This document shows positions 57,119 to 64,000 of a DNA stretch of 64,000 bases, piece after piece. This stretch comes from Endothia cerciana (Eukaryota; Ascomycota; Sordariomycetes; Diaporthales; Cryphonectriaceae): assembly GCA_026119935.1 (NCBI GenBank), contig JALRMH010000005.1:248001-312000 (forward strand), written 5' to 3'. The first letter of the stretch is position 1; every line of letters begins with the position of its first letter. The notes below the pieces were generated by a model. The model saw only the letters and a program-made list of their open reading frames with translations. It was not told the origin of the DNA and ran no database searches. The translations under genes were made by a program, and so were the position numbers.

Positions 57119-57393
57119 TGTTCTGACCTGACTGCTATTCACCCGCCGGGACGAGAGGCCCTCGAATTGTGTCGTGACCTTGAGGTTAGGCCAAGTTCAT
57201 CGACCCAGGCCGGGGAAACTTGGGGTGAAGTTGCTGCAGCAGTCCTGGGTTGGGACCCCAGTTCCAGCGCAGTCGACTGTTTCCCTTGGGCCAGCGGGAC
57301 TCGAGCGGCCGGCTCGATTGGAAACGGGATCTTTGGGGGGGGGGGGGGGGCACAAGGAGACTGCAGGGAAACTGTGCTTTGCAGGACAGGACG

Positions 57394-57396
<3 letters not shown>

Positions 57397-57444
<48 letters not shown>
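57397..57444. repeat. (CAGG)12 tetranucleotide microsatellite
   Basis: Twelve perfect units about 280 bp upstream of the LAMMER kinase start, probably within its promoter or leader. Confidence 0.97.
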
Positions 57445-57448
<4 letters not shown>

Positions 57449-57460
57449 GGCTTCGCCTGT

Positions 57461-57520
57461 GTGCGGTGCGGTGCGGTGCGGTGCGGTGCGGTGCGGTGCG
57501 GTACGGTGCAGTGCAGTGCA
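57461..57520. repeat. (GTGCG)8 pentanucleotide repeat with variant tail
   Basis: Eight perfect GTGCG units followed by GTACG and GTGCA variants, 17 bp from the CAGG array. Confidence 0.95.
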
Positions 57521-57601
57521 GTTGACGGTGCGAGGGTGTAGGAGAGGCGGAGAAACTTGCTGACGACCTGAGCCGTCAAGGACGACTGTCCAGTGCTCGA
57601 G

Positions 57602-57631
<30 letters not shown>
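57602..57631. repeat. (GAC)10 trinucleotide microsatellite
   Basis: Ten perfect units upstream of the LAMMER kinase; non-coding here, unlike the GAC tract at 3887. Confidence 0.97.
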
Positions 57632-57633
<2 letters not shown>

Positions 57634-60600
57634 TATGCGGTCGGCGGACGGGCTGGGTGGGAACAGCAGAATGAGGACGATGGGAACGGTAATCGCCAAC
57701 TTTCCTCCCTCCCTCGAACAAATTCAGCTGGCGACGAGACAGGACGAGAAACAGCGCCTCCTCTTTCTGGGGCCAAAGCAGTCGTGGGATCTGGTAACGC
57801 CCGCCAGGGCACGGCACAGGGTACGGGTACGGTAACGTCAGGCTCGCTTTGGCCGATTGAGTGTGGCTCGCTCGCTCGCTCGCTCGGTCTTCTGATGGTT
57901 GCTGGGCACCGCGCTGGGCCGGTCGAGTCCAGGTCGCTCGCTCACACAGGAACAAGCCTCGGGTCACAGATTTTGGCTTCTGTGCATAGCGTGGGCGCAA
58001 GGGGTCCGTGAAGAGGGATGGGAAGGTTCAGGTGAGGGATCGAACGACCATGCCCGAAGGTGTTGTGATGCGTCGTGATCGAGGAAACGGGGAATGAACG
58101 ATCAGATTTGGGACGGGGTGAAATTGGTCCCAGATGGTCAAGCGGCCAATGCGCCCATCGACGTGCCGCTGTGGTTGTTCGTCTCGGCAAGCCGGGGGAG
58201 GGGACAACAAACTTGGTGGTTGCGACGCGGCTTGCAAGGAGGATGACGAGGACCTCTCTCAGTGAGGTCAGCCGAGCGGGGGGCCCCCACACCGCCCACT
58301 CACAGGCAGGCACAGGCAGACGATAGACGCCAAGCTAGTGGTGCACACCCACTGTAACCCGCCCACAGGCTGTCGGCTTCGGGGCTTGTCCTGGTGGGCT
58401 CCCGCCTGCCAACTCGGTGGCATAAATGGATGGCTGACGTCTTGATTCAGGGTCCGGCGAGCCTGCGGATTTCCCTTGCACCTTCACATCATTGGAGCCA
58501 TCATCGCGAGAAGGGGTCACCCTGATCTCCATTCCAGCCTGGCTTGTCACTGTCTACGGGGGTAACGGAGAGAATGAGGTAGCTAGTCCCTGGCGGACAG
58601 ATCGTCCATCCCACTGAAGATTAGGCGGGGGGTGGGGGGGTGGGAGGGTTTCAGAGGGAGGACCTCGCCACCCGTGGCCCGAAACGGCCTTTTCTGAAGT
58701 CCCGTCTCCCTGGAATTCCATGAACCCAAATGAGGCGCCCGCCCCCCCCTCCGGGAATTAATAAAGGATGGGGGGCGACCAGAGTTATGATCCGGAGGGC
58801 AAGGACGACCGCAAGATTTCGTTTCAGAAATCAAAGATATATCAGGTTAATAATCATGGCCCCCCCCCTGGCCATGTTAATCTCGCACCGAGGCATGCCT
58901 TGTGTGGAAAGCTCCCGTGCCCTCCTCGTATACCGAACAGCATTTTTTTTAATTTTTTTATTAAACTTCCTGCCCAGCGACTTGGGACCGCAAACGTGCC
59001 TCCAAGTAGGGCCTTCCACTGCCCGTGCTTTGCCTACCTAGGTAGGGATCAGCTTCGCGTGGGTGAAAGGCCCCGGGGGATGCAGACAACTCTAACGTGA
59101 AGCGAGCACGTATCGGACACTGAACAGACGGCTGGCTGCCCCTGTTCTGTGAATGGGAAGGAAGGTCGCGAGGTCGCGAGGTCGCGAGGATAATCTCAGC
59201 GTTATTATCTACAGTGTGCAATCGACTGCGGGTGGTTCACAGGGGCGGGCAGCGCAAGCCAGTACTGCGGCTTATCCGCTGACTGCGCACGGTATGTGTT
59301 CATCGCGAACCACGGTCCGTTCCATCGCCTCTTCCTTCGTGGCTTTTGTTGGACCTATACCCCGCCAGTGCCCGTCCCCGCAGGGCCTCACCCGGCCAAA
59401 GCTGAGCCCCAGGAGAGATTGGCCGCGCAGCCGTCCGTCGATTCTAAGCTGGACGTATTGTTGAGGATCCTCAGGCCATCTCAGGGTCCCCCCCCCCCCG
59501 GCTTCACTGCTGCTGCACCCCCCCCCACCAAAGTTGCAGTAAGCGGCCGGCGTCACACGCCATCCCTAAAGGGACTGGTCTGCTTCCGATCTTACCTATC
59601 AGGCCCTGACGCGGGATAGACAGTAGATCGTTCCAGCGTCTAGATCCTTGCACGCACAAGATGGCTCACAGGCTGACAGAGAGAGACTCGCTAGCCGTTG
59701 ACTCTTATGTAGAATTTCACTCCCTCCCCCCCGGATCGCTCACTCACTCTGAACGTGACATTCCCAACACTCCCAAGAGGCACCAAGAACAGCCTCTCGA
59801 AACGCGGCGGAGATCCTCAGTCCCAAACGTCAGCCTTGCGGCCCCGCCAGGAGCTCATCCGCAGGGGGTGTTATGGGGAAGAACATCGGACCCTGGGGGG
59901 GGGGGGGCAAGGTCCGCATTCCCCCGGGAGGATCAAAACGGACTACTGTGACCACTATCTCATCCAGCCTGCCGGGCTGCCCAGCGTCTTGATGCACGCC
60001 CGGGCGCCAGATTCTCAGAAGGACCGAAGCCGACAAGACATGAGCACACACACACACACTACCAGCACCGAGAGGCCAGCGGGCACACTAGCTCGTCCAA
60101 ATGGCCTGATCGATCGAAAGGAAATACCGTACAATCGCATTTCGAGTCATGCTAGATTCTCGCCCGCATTGTCTCGCCCAGAGATTATTACACCGTGCCT
60201 CGAAGTCCCCAGACCAGGCTGGGTAGGCAGGAGGGCCACTCCACAGCGGACGCGGTCCAGTCTTTCGGGTTTCCGTTCTCAGCAGCTCGGGGGAGGGGGG
60301 GGGGGGGTTCTGGCCAACAAAGATATTGGTTGTCCCCGGCCCTCCAGACAAAGGCTCGACGCGACGCCCAGCCACAGTTATTCGGCCGTGGACTCGGTGA
60401 CACGGTCTGACGGCACCAGCCTGTGATCCTCGCTGACTCCAGCCCACAGACTGGGTGTTCCTCTGGACAGGACGCGATTCTAGCTGAGACAGGACGCACC
60501 GTTTCGCAATGGTAGGCCTCCGCGCCCGGGCCGCCCAGTGGCACCCCCCCCCCCCCAAACAGAGGCCACAGGCGAGCCCTGCCCCGAGCCGGCCCCTGAG

Positions 60601-61910
60601 TTCCACCAGTATTAAAGTAATAGCACTGTAGCCACTCGCTATCAACAGTACCAGGGAACTGTTGAATTGTGGAATTGATTACCACGTGGAAAGAGACAAG
60701 GTGGGTTCCCTCGGCGGTCCACATCAAATGTCCCCATCCCGGATTCCCTGCGCAGGCAGACAAGAGGTGTCGTCGCCACTATGTATGAAGGGAACCCAGA
60801 CCGCTGGCGCGTGGCTCCGGGCCTTGGCAGGTGGCCTCGACGCTGAAACTATCATTTAGCGAGTGAGTAAGTGCCTTGTGAGGGACGACGGCCCCACGGG
60901 ACGTCTGCATATGAGGCGAAGACTGCGATTTGTATTAGAGAAGGGCGCCGGCGTTCTACGCACATGGACACACATCCTCTCCTCTCTCAAGCGGCCTTCC
61001 CTTCCGATGAAGTGTACTGACCCTAGACCAGAAAGAAGAAAGTGTGGTTACCCTAGACTTGACGGGACTTTTACATATGAGGCGAGGCTGTGTTGGTGGG
61101 CCGTACCTGCTCAGCCTTGCATGTGGGAGCTGAACGTGTCCCACACCCTACAACACGGATGACTATGAGGCCTTGTCATGATATCCCTACGCGGAGAAAG
61201 ACACACAAAAATAATCGCCTTCGTCCCTGGCATCGTTTTGCCTCTCCAAGGGCTGAGCTCGTCGAAAGGTGCGAGAGAGACGGGCCTTGCAACGAAACTA
61301 CCCCAGTGCTGACTGAGTACCTACGCACTACCCATGCCTCTTTACGGCCGGTTTCACCCCCAACCGATGGTGCTCAGCAGGATAATGCCTCCTTTCTCAG
61401 TTTGCACTAAACTTTGCGAAGATCCTCCCTTGGCCCCTCAGGCAATAGTAACTTTAAGTAGCAACTTTATACACAGCGTTTCGCTTATCCCGCTCGCATC
61501 TTGGGGCCATAATCAACCTGAAGGGCGAGAGACACGCTCATGAAACACCATCCCCGCGCGGGTCTCGCGGAGGAATTCTTCGGGCTGTTCCAGAACTGCG
61601 TCGCTGGCTGCTTGCTAGAGCTGATCACGCGTCTATGTACAGTAGCGCACTGGGGTCTGCAAGATCTGCCAAGAAACGACAGGAGCTCAAGCTGCGCAGA
61701 TGACTTGGCACGATAGGGAATGCTGCTTTGAGGTGAAGTCTGCGTTGGTCAATTTTAGGCTAGCCACCCCGGTTTGTTCTGGTGGGTATGGCTTTCGGCG
61801 CGCCGGGACACGACCAGCGCATTGCGTGGAAACCCCAGCGCATGTGACATTCGACGCTCTCAGACGGCCTCGACGTCTTCAGACGGGCTCAACGCCTTCA
61901 GAAGACCCCT

Positions 61911-61940
61911 CTGCCCTGCCCTGCCCTGCCCTGCCCTGCC
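61911..61940. repeat. (CTGCC)6 pentanucleotide repeat
   Basis: Six perfect units starting 20 bp past the sideroflexin stop codon, so in its 3' UTR. Confidence 0.96.
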
Positions 61941-61959
61941 CTGAGCCTGCCGCGGCGCT

Positions 61960-63301
61960 TCAGATGCCCCGATTGAAAACAACTAGACCGCCCTCTCCTC
62001 CCTTGCCGTGGAACTCCTCCTCCAGACTCGCCGCACTGACCCTCTGCCTCTGCGGGAACGCCGCCAGCGCCAATGGCAGCGCCAGGTAGCTCGTGGCTAG
62101 GATCAACCCCAGGTTTATAGGCGTGGTATACCGTGGGTTGCGCTTCAACCACTCCGTCTTCTGCAGTCGCACCAATATCAGGGGCGGGATCACCATGATG
62201 GGACTGCTGTTCAGCACCCTTGAAAGAGCCGTCTCGCCGACCGCCAGCGTCGCGGCCTTCTTGCTCTTGCCCAGGCTGGGAACGTCACTCTCCGCCTTGC
62301 CCTCGGTCGCGAGCTTCTGCTTGTCCGCCTCCGAAAGGACTGGGTAGACGTCGATACCGGTGCGCATCTCCTCGCCGCGCATGAGGAAGACGTTCAGCGC
62401 GCCGGCGGAGGCCACGGCCGCAAAGGGAACCAGGCGGCCGAGGATGAGACGGGTCTGAGGCGGGAGGCGGGTTAGGCGGGGGACGAGGCTGTTCAGGCCC
62501 ACTGCGACGGAGCATGAGGCGCCGACGGCGAGGAAGTAAGACTGGGCGATCATGGAGTAGGAGAGGGGAGTGGACTTGTTGGCGTTGGCGTTGTTGATGG
62601 CTACGTTGAGAGACTGGTTGGCTATCTGCCAAAGTACGGTGCCGGTATTCTGCCGTGGGAAGGCAAGTCAGTTTGTGATGGTTCGTCGGTGCCAGAAGGG
62701 AGGAGCGACAAGGCCTGTACCGTGAGACCGGGCGTGAGCATGCCTGCCGTCACGACCAGGTTGGAGAGGACGAAGGAGGACATGCGAAAAGGTAGCAAGA
62801 CTGGTTCGCCGGTGTCTGTATAGGACCACAAGGTAAGCCGATGCCCACCAGAGACCCATCCTTTGTGTGGGAGAGCCATACCAGGATGTAACGTCGAGTC
62901 GACAATCTTTTTGGCCTGCCATAGCTCCGGCGTCATCTCCTTCGTCTGTCCCGTCTTGTATTGTATGATGGCCTGCTTGGCCTGCTCGAGCCCCCTCTTG
63001 CCCACGAAGAGCGTCCTGGGATATCACTATGGTTAGCCAGATATTCGCGAACGCAAGGCCCGCCCGAGGTTCCTCCTTCTCTAGCTCTGTAGTTTCCCAG
63101 TCCAGAGAATCCCCTGGCGGATGATCAATGGCTGCTTACTGCTACTGCAGGTACCACACCATTTCCCCTCCCGGAGCGTGCTTGTCAATGCTCTCACCTC
63201 GGATCCGTTATGCCAGCGGTCTGCCTGACGCGGCCCCAGTACGTGCTGAGGTCATACCGCGAGTCGGGCAGCTCGCGGTTGCCCGGTAGGGATGCGGACA
63301 T
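61960..63301 (-). CDS. FSF1: Sideroflexin, mitochondrial inner-membrane transporter
   Basis: Four exons (63301-63198, 63015-62882, 62815-62721, 62649-61960) with introns of 182, 66 and 71 nt; product 340 aa. It starts MSASLPGNRELPDSRYDLST and has the typical sideroflexin N-terminal block (TYWGRVRQTAGITDPRTLFV, restored across intron 1). HPDTGEP is restored across intron 2, and the NxxxNYxNAN-like segment appears as NVAINNANAN. Four or five hydrophobic helices follow in exon 4. Sideroflexins carry serine and other small metabolites into mitochondria for one-carbon metabolism; the yeast member is Fsf1. The length matches the family (320-340 aa). The frame on the opposite strand across exon 1 is a shadow. 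Confidence 0.93.
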
Positions 63302-64000
63302 GTCGAGAGGTCGTCTGCGTTCTCGCTGTTCTGCAGCCTGGTCGAAGCGGCGACGAGGAGTGAAGCACCCGACAAGTCGAGACGACCTGGCCGCGTCACT
63401 CGATACGAGAGCGCTCTTGGGCTATCTCATTCGTGAGACGTTGCGCGACGCAATGCTTCGGTTGGGGGGGGGGGGGGCGAGAGTTGTGACCCGTCGCAAG
63501 CCGTGGTCGAATTTGGCTCCTGCAAATGTCCTACCACAGCATGCAGGGTGGGATAAAGCTATCGCCGAATTCGGCTCCAGGGCGAAGGCGAGAGGGAAGG
63601 CCAAGGAGGGGCAGCAGTCTGGCAGGGGTGTGTCCAGTCCAGTGAGAGGCTGCCAGGTCGCTGAGCAGGTACTCTGTATGTATGCTCAGCACCGGGGGCG
63701 TGTTATTCCCCAACGCCTGATACCGGGCATCGACAGATTTTGGGAGAGGAGTTCGACGGTGCCATGTTTAGGCTGTCAGGTTAATATCTTTGATAAACAA
63801 GTTGCTGCTCCAAGCAAATCCGTCCCCAGAAGTCGTCAGGCTATCACTCGGGCTTCAACAGTCTGTCCGCATCTCCCCCAAGACGAGCTACTGTGTTTCT
63901 CCTCCCTTGCTTCTGCCGTACTTTGTCGCGCGCATGTGAAAAGTGTCACGGGCCAGACTCTCGAGCTTTGACGACAGCTGTCTCCGATATCGACTGACCG
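63302..64000. other. Upstream region of sideroflexin to window end
   Basis: Contains G14 at 63464-63477, about 165 bp upstream of the sideroflexin start. A 253-codon plus frame (63210-63971) is antisense to exon 1 and runs through the G tract; it is not supported. No other gene seen. Confidence 0.55.

Larger units (their letters stand above)
57119..61959. other. 4.8-kb gene-free, microsatellite-rich region
   Basis: No supportable gene between the LAMMER kinase and sideroflexin. It contains G16 (57335-57350), CAGG, GTGCG and GAC repeats just upstream of the kinase, a CTCG run near 57868-57886, and an octamer AGGTCGCG repeat near 59162-59188. Further G/C tracts lie at 59488-59499, 59895-59907, 60295-60307 and 60544-60557, and a CTGCC repeat at 61911-61940. 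Longer open frames (up to 223 codons at 59755-60426) run through G tracts and look spurious. Confidence 0.55.

Noticed and set aside
59755..60426. 223-codon plus frame
   Set aside because: Crosses two G13 tracts, low-complexity composition, no splice or family support.
63210..63971. 253-codon plus frame at the window end
   Set aside because: Antisense to sideroflexin exon 1 and its promoter, passes through a G14 tract, no recognisable domain.

Overview
The window is nuclear DNA of a filamentous ascomycete (Pezizomycotina, most likely Sordariomycetes). This rests on short 55-75 nt introns with GTRNGT donors and CTRAC-like branch points, C/G-rich third codon positions, long Ser/Pro-rich disordered tails, and fungus-specific families (Afi1/MesA, a DUF4045-gelsolin protein, fungal Arl2). 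I resolve 19 genes and 27 introns; exon borders were placed by hand from splice signals, reading phase and family knowledge. No tRNA, rRNA, CRISPR array or intact transposon was seen.

Layout. 0.6-6 kb: an EF-hand, myosin light chain-like gene (-) diverges from the Afi1/MesA polarity gene (+). 6.3-11.4 kb: three minus-strand genes, S-formylglutathione hydrolase, a small secreted cysteine-rich protein, and lysophosphatidic acid acyltransferase. 12.6-20.4 kb: a DENND11/LCHN-type DENN protein (+), a GNAT acetyltransferase with a long disordered N-terminus (-), and the five-exon Arl2 GTPase (+). 21.4-28.2 kb: a 1593-aa DUF4045/gelsolin protein (+) and Mediator subunit 10 (-), both using GC-AG introns. 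29.7-35.1 kb: a tiny predicted lipidated protein (+), a LIM-type zinc-finger gene interrupted by one in-frame TAG (-), and a 703-aa unrecognised basic protein (-). 35.1-42.4 kb: a 7.3-kb gene-poor stretch. 42.4-50.6 kb: a bZIP regulator (+), a GH16 glycosidase broken by a one-base frameshift (+), and long-form RNase Z (+). 51-57.1 kb: an unrecognised 766-aa protein (-) and a LAMMER kinase (-). 57.1-62 kb: gene-free, rich in microsatellites. 62-63.3 kb: sideroflexin (-).

Most genes are dispersed housekeeping genes with no metabolic cluster. A loose theme is cortical polarity and cytoskeleton (myosin light chain, Afi1/MesA, DENND11, Arl2, gelsolin repeats); I treat this as coincidence unless synteny says otherwise.

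The most interesting observation is the LIM gene: a 565-codon frame intact except for one TAG inside the first zinc-binding CxxC. That is the expected form of a stop-to-Trp A-to-I mRNA editing site of the kind known from the sexual stage of Fusarium and Neurospora, although a point-mutated pseudogene or a sequence error remain possible. Also notable are 18 intergenic or intronic poly-G/poly-C tracts of 11-16 bp.
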